64,000 nucleotides of DNA, from contig NZ_BEVZ01000006.1 in assembly GCF_003112515.1 (NCBI RefSeq), positions 186,001 through 250,000 of the forward strand. The letters run 5' to 3'. The notes beneath the pieces were generated by a model. It did not search any database, was not told the DNA's origin, and was given only the letters and a program-made list of their open reading frames with translations. Below, piece by piece: positions 8,371 to 16,169 of the stretch; positions within the stretch are counted from its first letter, which is position 1, and each line of letters opens with the position of its first letter. Position numbers and translations under genes: made by a program. Source of the DNA: Streptomyces fragilis (GTDB lineage: Bacteria; Actinomycetota; Actinomycetes; Streptomycetales; Streptomycetaceae).

Positions 8371-10803
8371 GTGCCCAAGTCCGGTGACAAGAGAGCGCGC
8401 TGGCGCCATGCCGCACAGGCCATCACGGCGACGGGGGCGGCCGGCGCCTTCGTGCTGACCCCGCTGCCGCAGGCCTTCGCCGCGCCCTCCGGCGGTGCGG
8501 TGATCGCCGAGGCGTACGGCGGCGGCGGCAACTCCGGGGCCACCCTCACCCGTGACTTCATCGAGCTGGGCAACGCCGGTGGCACGGCCGTCGACCTGTC
8601 CGGCTACAGCGTGCAGTACCTGCCGGGCTCCCCCTCGGCGACGTCCCGCTGGAGCGTCACCCGGATCACCGGCTCCATAGCCGCGGGCGGCCGTTACCTG
8701 ATCGCCGAGGCCCAGGGCACCGGCGGCACCACGGCACTGCCCACCCCCGACGCCTCCGGCTCGATCGCGATGAGCGGCACCAGCGGCACGGTCGCCCTGG
8801 TGGCCGGCACCGACGAGCTGAACTGCCGGACGGCCGCGGACTGCGCGACGGACGAGCGGATCGTCGACCTGGTCGGCTTCGGCACGGCCGCCGTGCGCGA
8901 GACCAGCCCGGTCCCCGGCGCCTCGAACACCGCCTCGGTGGCCCGCGCGGCCTCGCTCGCCGACACCGACGACAACTCCGCCGACCTCACCGCCGGCACG
9001 CCCACCCCGGTCAACACCAAGGGCGAGACCCCCGGCACCGGCGGCGGTGGCGGCGAGGAGCCCGGCGACCCGGGCACCCCCGGCGCGGTCCGCGTCCACG
9101 ACATCCAGGGCACCACCCGCCGCTCCCCGCTGACCGGCGAGAGCGTCACCAACGTCCCCGGCATCGTCATCGGCGTGCGCGCCGGCGGCTCCAGGGGCTT
9201 CTGGATCCAGGACACCCAGGCCGACGCCGACCCGCGCACCAGCGAGGCCCTCTTCGTCCACACCGGCTCCGCCGTCCCCACCGTGAAGATCGGCGACAGC
9301 GTCCTGGTCAGCGGCAAGGTCGCCGAGTACGCGCCGAGCAGCACCACCCAGTCGATCACCCAGATCTCCGGCCCGAAGACCTCGGTGCTCTCCTCCGGCA
9401 ACGCCGTCCCCGCACCGGTCGTGCTGGGCCCGGCGAACCTGCCCGACGACTACACCCCGGAGGCGGGCGGCGGCTCCATCGAGGCCCTGCCGCTCCAGCC
9501 GGCCCTCTACGCCCTGGACTTCCTCGAGGCCACCGAGGGCATGCGCGTACAGGTCGGCGACGCCCGGGTGGTCGGCGCGACCACCGAGTACGACGAGGTG
9601 TACGTCACCGCCAAGCCCGAGGAGAACCCCTCGGTCCGCGGCGGCACCGTGTACCTGGGCTACGACGGCCAGAACTCGGGCCGCGTCAAGATCGAGTCGC
9701 TCGGCCCCGAGATCCCCGAGGCGAACGTCGGCGACACGCTGTCCGGCGCCACCACCGGCCCGCTGGACTACGACTCCTACGGCGGCTACACGCTGATGGC
9801 CACCGAGCTGGGCTCGCACGTGTCGGGCGGCCTGGAGCGCGAGGTGACGCGTCCGCAGCGCGACAAGGAGCTGGCGATCGCCACGTACAACGTGGAGAAC
9901 CTGGACGCCCTTGACCCGCAGGAGAAGTTCGACCGCCTGGCCGAGGGCGTGGCGGTCAACCTCGCCGCTCCGGACGTCGTCGCGCTGGAGGAGATCCAGG
10001 ACGACAACGGCGCCACCGACGACGGCACCGTCTCCTCCGAGCAGACCCTGACCCGTTTCACCGACGCGATCGTCGCGGCCGGCGGCCCCCGCTACAGCTG
10101 GCGCTACGTCGCCCCGGAGAACAAGGCGGACGGCGGCGAGCCGGGCGGCAACATCCGCCAGGTCTTCCTCTACAACGAGGAGCGCCTGAAGTTCACCGAC
10201 CGCGCCGCCGCGGACGCGAGCGCCGCGACCGAGGTCGTCGCCACCCACAAGGGCGCGCGTCTGAGCGTCTCCCCCGGCCGCATCGACCCGGCGAGCGACG
10301 CCTGGAAGAACAGCCGCAAGCCGCTGGTGGGCGAGTTCACGTTCCACGGCGAGCAGGTCTTCGTGATCGCCAACCACTTCGCCTCCAAGGGCGGCGACGC
10401 CCCGATGCACGGCAAGTTCCAGGAGCCCTCGCGCTCCTCGGAGGAGCAGCGCCACAAGCAGGCGGAGGAGGTCCGCGAGTTCGTCTCGGAGCTGCTGGCG
10501 GCCGACCCGAAGGCGAAGGTGGTCGTCCTCGGCGACATCAACGACTTCCAGTTCTCGAAGACCACCGAGATCATGACGGGCGGCGGTTCCCTGCTGACCC
10601 CGCTGGTCAACACGCTGCCGGTCGAGGAGCGTTACACCTACGTCTTCGAGGGCAATTCGCAGACGCTGGACCAGACGCTGGTCAGCCCGTCGGTGGTCGC
10701 CTACGACTACGACATCGTGCACCTGAACGCGGAGTTCGCCGACCAGGCGAGCGACCACGACCCGCAGGTCGTGCGCATCGACGTCAAGAAGGGCCGCAAG
10801 TAG
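8371..10803 (+). CDS. Secreted ExeM-type nuclease: lamin-tail domain plus EEP domain
   Basis: 810 residues. A basic N-terminus and hydrophobic segment ending near ALA-rich residues 35-38 form a signal peptide. A lamin-tail-like domain (about 40-170; VIAEAYGGGGN, FIELGN) follows, then a Gly/Pro/Glu linker, an OB-fold-like region (about 225-400) and a C-terminal EEP nuclease domain (about 500-805). Catalytic marks are ATYNVENLD, ALEEIQDDNG, GDINDFQ and SDHDP with His796. This order is that of extracellular DNases of the ExeM/ExeS type, which degrade DNA to scavenge phosphate and nucleosides. GTG at 8371 is chosen because GAGGAG ends 8 bases upstream. The upstream PHO-like box and downstream terminator suggest a phosphate-regulated single-gene unit. 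Confidence 0.88.
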   Translation: MPKSGDKRARWRHAAQAITATGAAGAFVLTPLPQAFAAPSGGAVIAEAYGGGGNSGATLTRDFIELGNAGGTAVDLSGYSVQYLPGSPSATSRWSVTRITGSIAAGGRYLIAEAQGTGGTTALPTPDASGSIAMSGTSGTVALVAGTDELNCRTAADCATDERIVDLVGFGTAAVRETSPVPGASNTASVARAASLADTDDNSADLTAGTPTPVNTKGETPGTGGGGGEEPGDPGTPGAVRVHDIQGTTRRSPLTGESVTNVPGIVIGVRAGGSRGFWIQDTQADADPRTSEALFVHTGSAVPTVKIGDSVLVSGKVAEYAPSSTTQSITQISGPKTSVLSSGNAVPAPVVLGPANLPDDYTPEAGGGSIEALPLQPALYALDFLEATEGMRVQVGDARVVGATTEYDEVYVTAKPEENPSVRGGTVYLGYDGQNSGRVKIESLGPEIPEANVGDTLSGATTGPLDYDSYGGYTLMATELGSHVSGGLEREVTRPQRDKELAIATYNVENLDALDPQEKFDRLAEGVAVNLAAPDVVALEEIQDDNGATDDGTVSSEQTLTRFTDAIVAAGGPRYSWRYVAPENKADGGEPGGNIRQVFLYNEERLKFTDRAAADASAATEVVATHKGARLSVSPGRIDPASDAWKNSRKPLVGEFTFHGEQVFVIANHFASKGGDAPMHGKFQEPSRSSEEQRHKQAEEVREFVSELLAADPKAKVVVLGDINDFQFSKTTEIMTGGGSLLTPLVNTLPVEERYTYVFEGNSQTLDQTLVSPSVVAYDYDIVHLNAEFADQASDHDPQVVRIDVKKGRK

Positions 10804-10821
10804 CGGTCCCCGCTCCACCCG

Positions 10822-10857
10822 CCGCGGCCCGTCCGGAACACTCCGGGCGGGCCGCGG
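10822..10857 (+). terminator. Terminator after the nuclease gene
   Basis: CCGCGGCCCGTCCGGA (10822-10837) pairs with TCCGGGCGGGCCGCGG (10842-10857) with one G-T wobble and a four-base loop, 18 bases after the stop. Confidence 0.8.
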
Positions 10858-10926
10858 TGCGTTCCGCCACCGCCCGTGCGGGACGCGGTGCCGCGAGCCC
10901 CGCCCGGTCCTGGACGGCGGGCGCTA

Positions 10927-10955
10927 TTGACAGAGCACGGCCACCGAAGGAATGT
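10927..10955 (+). promoter_or_regulatory. Candidate promoter of the class C beta-lactamase-like gene
   Basis: TTGACA at 10927-10932 and GAATGT at 10950-10955 are 17 bases apart. The flank CTATTGACA is identical to that of the xylanase promoter at 4731-4739. Transcription would start near 10962, which rules out an ATG at 10952 as the start codon. Confidence 0.45.
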
Positions 10956-10999
10956 TTCACCGCCCGAGGGTCATGGTGAAAGATTCTTCCGGAGGTCCT

Positions 11000-12793
11000 G
11001 TGCGCGACAGAGGAATCAGCAGACGCCGGTTCGGAGCGGGGGCCCTGGCCCTGGGAGGAGCGGTGATGGTGACGTCCCTCGGCGGCGGGGCCGCCGCGGC
11101 GGACGGCGCGGTGCCGGACGCTCCGGCGGGCGACGGCGGACGGCGCCGGCCGACGCTGCGCCGCGGCTCGGCCGCGCGGGCCGGGCTCCTCGCCGGCCAC
11201 CTGGCGGAGATCACCGCGGTCGCCGAGCGGTACCTCGGCCCCTCCCCCACCCGGCCGTACTGGGCGGGCGCGGTGGTCCTGGCCGGGCGCGGCGGGACGG
11301 TGGCCCTGGAGACGGCCGTCGGCAAGGCGGTCCGGTACGCCGACTACGACGCGGCCACCGGCGAGGCCGTGGAGTTCCCGCCCGGGGAGCAGATCGACGC
11401 CACCCCGGACACGGTCTACGACCTGGCCTCCCTGTCCAAGCTGTTCACCTCGCTGCTGGTGGTCCAGCAGCTGGAGCGCGGCCGGGTCGAGCTGGAGGCC
11501 CCCGCCGCGCGGTACGTGCCCGAGTTCGCCGGCGGCGGCAAGCAGGACGTCACCGTCCGGCACCTGCTCACGCACACCTCGGGCATGCCCGCCTGGATCG
11601 CCCTGTACCGGCAGCCGGACCGCGAGGCGATGCTCGAGGCGCTGTGGGCGGTGGAGCCGACGAATCCGCCGGGCACCGTCTACCGGTACTCCGACCTCAG
11701 TCTGATCACCCTGCAGCTGGTGCTGGAGCGGGTCACCGGCAAGCCGCTCGACGTGCTGCTGGCCGAGGAGATCACCGGGCCGCTGGGACTGACCCGCACC
11801 CGCTACAACCCGCCCGCCGACTGGCGGCCGCGGATCGCCGCCACCGAGGTGTCCCGGCCGCCGTGGGCCGGCCTGGACCGGGGGCTGGTGTGGGGCGAGG
11901 TGCACGACGAGAACGCGTACGCCATGGGCGGCGTCGCGGGGCACGCCGGCGTCTTCTCCTGCGCCTGGGACCTGGCGGTGCTCGCCCGCACCCTCCTCAA
12001 CGGCGGGGAGTACGGCAGGGCCCGCCTCCTCTCCGAGGAGTCGGTGGAGCTGCTGTTCTCCGACTTCAACACCGCCTTCCCCGGCAACGGCCACGGCCTG
12101 GGGTTCGAGCTGAACCAGCACTGGTACATGGGCGCCATGGCCACCCCGCGCACCGCGGGGCACACCGGCTTCACCGGGACCTGCGTCGTGCTGGACCCGA
12201 CGACCGACTCGTTCCTCGTCCTGCTGGGCAACTCGGTGCACCCGGTGCGCACCTGGCGGTCCGGCTCGGCGCCCCGGCAGGCGGCGGGCGAGCGGATGGC
12301 CCGCGCGGTCGCGGTGCCGCCCGCGCACGGGAAGGCGGCCTGGTTCGGCGGCATGAGGCCGGCCTCGGAGGCCGTGCTGACGCTGCCCGCGCTGGACACC
12401 TCGGCGGCGTCCGCCCGGCTCACCGGCGACCTGTGGTGGGACACCGAGGCGACCTGGGACGTACTGTGCGCCGAGGTCTCCACCGACGGCGGCGCCACCT
12501 GGAGCCCTCTGCCCTTCACCACCCGCGCTCCGCACGGCGAGCCGGTCACGCGCCCCGACGGGCGGGTGTCGGGCTTCAACGGGCGCGTCTGGCACCGGTT
12601 CTCCGCCGACCTGCCGGCCTCCGCGGGCACGGTGGTCCGGTGGCGGTACACCACCGACGCGCGGTACGTGGGCCGGGGCGTCTACGTCGGCGCGCAGAGG
12701 GCCGCCGCCGGGGAGACGCTGCTGTACGCCGACGCCCGCCCGGCCGACCTCGCCCGGGTCACCGCGGACGGGTGGTCGCGGGAGAGGGACTGA
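11000..12793 (+). CDS. Exported serine hydrolase, class C beta-lactamase family
   Basis: 597 residues from the GTG at 11000. A Tat-type signal is visible: SRRRFGAGALALGGAVMV near residues 7-24. The catalytic domain (about 60-440) has SLSK with nucleophile Ser144 and Lys147, a YSD triad element (YRYSDLS), and GHTGFTG in the position of the KTG box. A further domain of about 150 residues at the C-terminus is beta-rich and carries no motif I recognise. Family members are D-alanyl-D-alanine carboxypeptidases, esterases or beta-lactamases. The start is uncertain: GGAGG lies only 4 bases from this GTG, and an ATG at 10973 is the alternative; the ATG at 10952 would fall inside the -10 box. Confidence 0.82.
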   Translation: MRDRGISRRRFGAGALALGGAVMVTSLGGGAAAADGAVPDAPAGDGGRRRPTLRRGSAARAGLLAGHLAEITAVAERYLGPSPTRPYWAGAVVLAGRGGTVALETAVGKAVRYADYDAATGEAVEFPPGEQIDATPDTVYDLASLSKLFTSLLVVQQLERGRVELEAPAARYVPEFAGGGKQDVTVRHLLTHTSGMPAWIALYRQPDREAMLEALWAVEPTNPPGTVYRYSDLSLITLQLVLERVTGKPLDVLLAEEITGPLGLTRTRYNPPADWRPRIAATEVSRPPWAGLDRGLVWGEVHDENAYAMGGVAGHAGVFSCAWDLAVLARTLLNGGEYGRARLLSEESVELLFSDFNTAFPGNGHGLGFELNQHWYMGAMATPRTAGHTGFTGTCVVLDPTTDSFLVLLGNSVHPVRTWRSGSAPRQAAGERMARAVAVPPAHGKAAWFGGMRPASEAVLTLPALDTSAASARLTGDLWWDTEATWDVLCAEVSTDGGATWSPLPFTTRAPHGEPVTRPDGRVSGFNGRVWHRFSADLPASAGTVVRWRYTTDARYVGRGVYVGAQRAAAGETLLYADARPADLARVTADGWSRERD

Positions 12794-12860
12794 GCGGCGC
12801 GGCGGGGGCCGGGGCGGGCGCTGGCGGCGCGGCGGGGCCGACGGGCGGCGCGGCGGGCCG
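12794..12860. repeat. Low-complexity GGC/GCG repeats after the stop codon
   Basis: GCGGCGCGGCGGG occurs three times (12794, 12824, 12845) directly after the serine hydrolase stop, with spacings of 30 and 21 bases. It is an irregular repeat block in the convergent intergenic space. Confidence 0.5.
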
Positions 12861-12904
12861 AGGGCGCGGGCAGCACGGGACGGCCGGCGTCCTCGCGGGC
12901 GGTG

Positions 12905-13891
12905 TCAGGCGACGCGCAGGAGCCGCTCCATGGCGTCCCGCTCCAGCCGGGAGAGGCCGCGGAGCAGCTCCGCCGCCTCCGTCAGGTGCTTCTCCTCGCC
13001 CGTCCGGCCGGCCAGGTCGATCAGTTCGGCCACCCGCGTCCACCGGGTGGCCGCCTCGGTGTACAGCCGGAGTCCTTCGCGCAGCGGGGCGCTGTCCAGC
13101 CGCTGGGCGCATTCGGCGAGGAAGTCGCGGTACAGGTTGCGGAAGAGCGCGCCGCCGGTGCCGCCCTTCTCCATCAGGAGGGCGGCCTGCGGCAGGTCCC
13201 GCGCGGGGTCGACGGCCCGGTCGAGCCAGGTGGGCGCCAGCCTGCCGGCCTTCTCGATGCCGCGGTGGCCGACGTTGGCGATGGGCGGGTGGAGGAACGC
13301 CTCGGCGCAGGCGGTGATCGCGGGCACGATCCTGCTCCACGGGGAGGGCGCGTCCGCGGGGACGTGGAGGGTGAAGGAGCGGTGACGTGCGGTCATCGGG
13401 CCGCGCTCCGCCCGGGCGGCGGCCAGGGAGTCCAGGCCGGTGGAGACCGCGCCGCCCTGCTGGTCGGTGTCCACCAGGAGGGCGCGGTCGTCGTCGTAGC
13501 CGTACAGGGCGACGACGTGTCCGCCGAAGTGCACCTTCGACGTGAAGTGCTCGAGGTGGAAGCTGTCCAGCTGGAGCCCGACCGGGTGCCCCGCGTCGAC
13601 GGCGGTCACCACGTTCCTCCACGCCGTGCGCGGGGACGTCGTCTCCTGGACCCGTAGGTCCAGGCCGAGGTTGGCGGCGAGGTTCCGGGTCAGCTCGAAC
13701 GGCTTGACCCTGCCTCCCAAAAACGGGAAGTCCATGCGCTTGCTGTCCCAGTAGACGAACGACAGCCCGGAGGCCAGCCCGAAGAGCATGGGCTCCGACA
13801 GGTCGAGCTTCTGATGCCGCAGCAGGACCCCCAGGGTCGACGTCTCGCAGTGCCGCGTGCCGCGGGGTTCGATGTCTTCGACGATTCTCAC
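12905..13891 (-). CDS. BtrH N-terminal domain protein with C-terminal DUF4872-like region
   Basis: 328 residues. The N-terminal half matches the BtrH-type fold: HCETSTLGVLLRH opening with His14-Cys15, then SEPMLFGLASGLSFVYW, and HFGGHVVALYGYDDD with VDTD further on. The C-terminal half (about 175-328) is helical and resembles the DUF4872 partner domain usually found with it. BtrH, from butirosin synthesis, transfers an acyl group from a carrier protein through a papain-like Cys/His centre; Cys15 and the His of FGGHVVAL would be the matching residues. No carrier protein or aminoglycoside genes are nearby, so the substrate is unknown. The start is the GTG at 13891; no good Shine-Dalgarno sequence is seen and the ATG nearby is out of frame. 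Confidence 0.72.
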   Translation of the reverse strand: MRIVEDIEPRGTRHCETSTLGVLLRHQKLDLSEPMLFGLASGLSFVYWDSKRMDFPFLGGRVKPFELTRNLAANLGLDLRVQETTSPRTAWRNVVTAVDAGHPVGLQLDSFHLEHFTSKVHFGGHVVALYGYDDDRALLVDTDQQGGAVSTGLDSLAAARAERGPMTARHRSFTLHVPADAPSPWSRIVPAITACAEAFLHPPIANVGHRGIEKAGRLAPTWLDRAVDPARDLPQAALLMEKGGTGGALFRNLYRDFLAECAQRLDSAPLREGLRLYTEAATRWTRVAELIDLAGRTGEEKHLTEAAELLRGLSRLERDAMERLLRVA

Positions 13892-14008
13892 CCGGCCATG
13901 GTGCCGCGGAGCCGAACGGTTCGCCGGGCCCTCCGTCGCACGAGCCCCTCCCGGCGTGACGCGGACCGCCGCCTCATGACATGGACCGTCGCCCCGTTGA
14001 CGCGTGGG

Positions 14009-14026
14009 CCGTCGGCGCGCCGACGG
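14009..14026. promoter_or_regulatory. Perfect 18-bp palindrome, possible operator
   Basis: CCGTCGGCGCGCCGACGG is self-complementary over its whole length. It follows a TTGACG (13997-14002) and lies 93 bases before the small gene at 14119, in the space between that gene and the divergent BtrH-type gene. Confidence 0.3.
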
Positions 14027-14118
14027 GGCCGACGGGCCGACCGCGGGGCACGATCGGGCTCGTGGGCCGCCGCCGCGGACGGGTGCGGGGCCCGGAGCCG
14101 AGTGACCGAGGAGGACGA

Positions 14119-14331
14119 ATGACCACCGACACCGTCGGACGGTTCCTGCACGCCCTGAGCCCCGAGCACCGCGCGGACGTCGAGCGGCGTCCCCGCGAGG
14201 AGCAGGAGCGCCTCGCCGACGCCTGGGAGTCCGAACTCGCCGACGACCGCGACCTCGACACGCTGAGCGAGCTCTCCGTCCCCGCCGCGGAGAGCGAGGC
14301 GGCGGCGCGGGTGATGCGGAAGCAGGGCTGA
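14119..14331 (+). CDS. Small hypothetical acidic protein
   Basis: 70 residues, Glu/Asp/Arg-rich and predicted largely helical (LSPEHRADVERRPREEQERLADAWESE), with no signal peptide or membrane segment. The ATG is preceded by AGGAGG with good spacing, which is the main evidence for the gene along with codon bias. I do not recognise the family. It lies 127 bases before an SGNH hydrolase gene on the same strand and divergent from the BtrH-type gene. Confidence 0.65.
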   Translation: MTTDTVGRFLHALSPEHRADVERRPREEQERLADAWESELADDRDLDTLSELSVPAAESEAAARVMRKQG

Positions 14332-14458
14332 GACCGGGCGGCGGTTCCCCCGGCGGCGTCCCGCCGGTGCCCATCCCCCTGCCGGCCCACGCGGGCGTGG
14401 GTTGCTTCTCGCGGAGGCGGACACCAAGCTGGCTCGCACATCCAGGAGAGGACCGCCG

Positions 14459-15262
14459 ATGACCGAGCCCGCGCCCCCGTTCCGCCGTTACGTCGCCCTG
14501 GGGGACAGCCAGACCGAGGGCATGGGCGACGGTGACGACGCCTCGGGGCTGCGCGGTTTCGCCGACCGGCTGGCGGAGCGGCTCGCCGAGGGCGTGCCCG
14601 GCTTCGCCTACGCCAACCTGGCGATACGCGGACGTGTGGCCGGGCAGGTGCGCGAGGAGCAGCTGGCGCCGGCGCTGGCCCTGCGCCCCGACCTGGCCAC
14701 CGTGGTCGCCGGGGTCAACGACCTGCTGCGGCCGCGGTTCGACGCCGACGAGGTGGGCGGGCACCTGGAGGCGATGTTCGCGGCGCTGACCGCGGCCGGG
14801 GCGCGGGTCGCCACAGTCACGTTCCCCGACCCGGCCGGGATGACGCCGCTGGGGCGGGTGCTCACCCCGCGGGCCCTGGCGCTCAACGACCGCATCCGTG
14901 AGGCGGCCCGGCGGCACGGGGTCGCGCTGGTGGACGTGGCCGGGCACGCGGTGATCACCGACCGCCGACTGTGGAGCCCCGACCGGCTGCACGCGAGTCC
15001 GCTCGGCCACGACCGGATCGCCGCCGCGCTGGCCCACGCGCTGGAGCTGCAGGGCAGCGACGACGGCTGGACGCGCCCGCTTCCGCCGGAGGCCACGCCG
15101 CCGCCCGTCGGTCCGCACGCCTTCGCCACCGAGCTGCGGTGGCTCGGCTCCTTCCTGGGCCCTTGGCTGGTCCGGCGGCTGAGGGGCAGGTCCTCCGGGG
15201 AGGGCCGCACCGCCAAACGTCCACATCTCCTGCCGCTGCGGGCCACGGCCGAACTGGAATGA
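14459..15262 (+). CDS. SGNH/GDSL hydrolase family protein
   Basis: 267 residues, no signal peptide, so cytoplasmic. Block I is GDSQTEG with nucleophile Ser17; block II Gly is in AIRGRVAGQ; block III is GVNDLLR; block V is DRLHASPLGH with the catalytic Asp and His. All four SGNH residues are present. The family covers esterases, lipases and carbohydrate deacetylases; a Gln replacing the Leu of GDSL is common in actinobacterial members. A basic C-terminal tail (residues about 235-267, WLVRRLRGRSSGEG) is additional. GGAGAGGA lies about 8 bases before the ATG. It is followed after only 7 bases by the next gene, which suggests an operon. Confidence 0.87.
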   Translation: MTEPAPPFRRYVALGDSQTEGMGDGDDASGLRGFADRLAERLAEGVPGFAYANLAIRGRVAGQVREEQLAPALALRPDLATVVAGVNDLLRPRFDADEVGGHLEAMFAALTAAGARVATVTFPDPAGMTPLGRVLTPRALALNDRIREAARRHGVALVDVAGHAVITDRRLWSPDRLHASPLGHDRIAAALAHALELQGSDDGWTRPLPPEATPPPVGPHAFATELRWLGSFLGPWLVRRLRGRSSGEGRTAKRPHLLPLRATAELE

Positions 15263-15269
15263 TGGCGCC

Positions 15270-15902
15270 ATGTCAGTCATTCACCGAACGACGATGGCTC
15301 CCACGAAGGTGGAGCTGCTGACCGCGTGGCTGCCCGGCCGCCCCTGGTACCGGGGTGCGGGGACGCCGCGGCTGGAGCGGGCCGGCGGCTTCCGGCTCGA
15401 CGATCCCGCCGGGGAGGTGGGCATCGAGTTCGCGGTCCTCGAGGACGCCGACGGCACCGTCTACCACCAGCCGATGACCTACCGCGGCGCGCCGCTGGAG
15501 CGAGCCGAGGAGGCGCTGATCGGCACCAGCGAGCACGGGGTGCTGGGCACCCGCTGGGTCTACGACGCGACCCGGGACCCGGTGGCGGTCGGGCAGGTCG
15601 TGGCGTTGCTGCGGGGGCGGGCGGTACCGCAGGCGCAGAGCGTGAGCGACACCCCGGACACCTCGGTGGTGGCCTCCTACGGCGGACCGCTGCCGGACGG
15701 GGTGAGCGGGCGGCCGGCCGTGGTGGACGGCGAGCGATGGACCGACGTGCTGCTGGACGGAGTCACTCTGCGGGTGCTGCGGGTGCTCGAGGAGACGCCG
15801 GAGGGCCCGACGGCCGGTGTGCCGGCCTCGGGCGTCACCGCGGGCTGGACCGCCGGGGGCGAGCCGCGGCGCGGGGCCTTCGTCCGGGTCCTCCCCGCCT
15901 GA
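15270..15902 (+). CDS. Maltokinase N-terminal cap-like domain protein
   Basis: 210 residues. The N-terminal part (WLPGRPWYRGAG) and the following beta-rich block (EFAVLEDADGTVYHQPMTYRGAP) match the cap domain that precedes the kinase fold in maltokinases; GTRWVYDATRDP is another family block. The kinase domain is absent, so this is a stand-alone cap protein, probably without phosphotransfer activity. Such proteins are frequent in actinobacteria but have no firm role. The start ATG at 15270 has only a weak upstream site and lies 7 bases after the SGNH gene; ATG at 15294 is possible. A perfect 16-bp hairpin follows. Confidence 0.75.
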   Translation: MSVIHRTTMAPTKVELLTAWLPGRPWYRGAGTPRLERAGGFRLDDPAGEVGIEFAVLEDADGTVYHQPMTYRGAPLERAEEALIGTSEHGVLGTRWVYDATRDPVAVGQVVALLRGRAVPQAQSVSDTPDTSVVASYGGPLPDGVSGRPAVVDGERWTDVLLDGVTLRVLRVLEETPEGPTAGVPASGVTAGWTAGGEPRRGAFVRVLPA

Positions 15903-15909
15903 CCTCGCT

Positions 15910-15959
15910 CCCGCCACCGGCCGGGCCACCCACCCGCCGCCGCCCCGGCCGGTGGCGGG
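15910..15959 (+). terminator. Hairpin after the cap-domain gene
   Basis: CCCGCCACCGGCCGGG (15910-15925) and CCCGGCCGGTGGCGGG (15944-15959) form a perfect 16-bp stem with an 18-base loop. Confidence 0.7.
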
Positions 15960-15972
15960 TGGCCCCGCCGGC

Positions 15973-16169
15973 ACCCGGCCGCCGCTTCACCCGGCGGTGC
16001 GTCACCCCGGGGCGCGGTAGCCCGGATGTCGTGGCGGTCCGCGTCCTCCGCGGGCCGCCCATCCGGCGGCGGGCGGCCCGGCCGACGACGGGACCCGGCC
16101 GCCGTCTCACCCGCTGGCGCGTCACCCCGCGGCGATGAACCGGATGTCGTGGCGGTCCGCGTCCTCCGC
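15973..16169. repeat. Imperfect direct duplication of the 3' end of the winged-helix gene
   Basis: The segment 16093-16169, which contains the last codons and stop of the minus-strand winged-helix gene, recurs at 15973-16051 about 120 bases away. Both copies contain CCGGATGTCGTGGCGGTCCG and CGTCACCCC. Two small indels and scattered substitutions separate the copies, and the extra copy lies downstream of the stop and is not translated. Confidence 0.7.

Noticed and set aside
8251..10818. An 855-codon minus-strand open frame opposite the exported nuclease
   Set aside because: The plus-strand nuclease has a signal peptide and all catalytic motifs; the reverse frame is Val/Arg/Gly-rich shadow.
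14402..14458. Extending the SGNH hydrolase to an upstream start at 14402
   Set aside because: The ATG at 14459 has a GGAGAGGA site with correct spacing and the protein starts cleanly before the GDSQ block.
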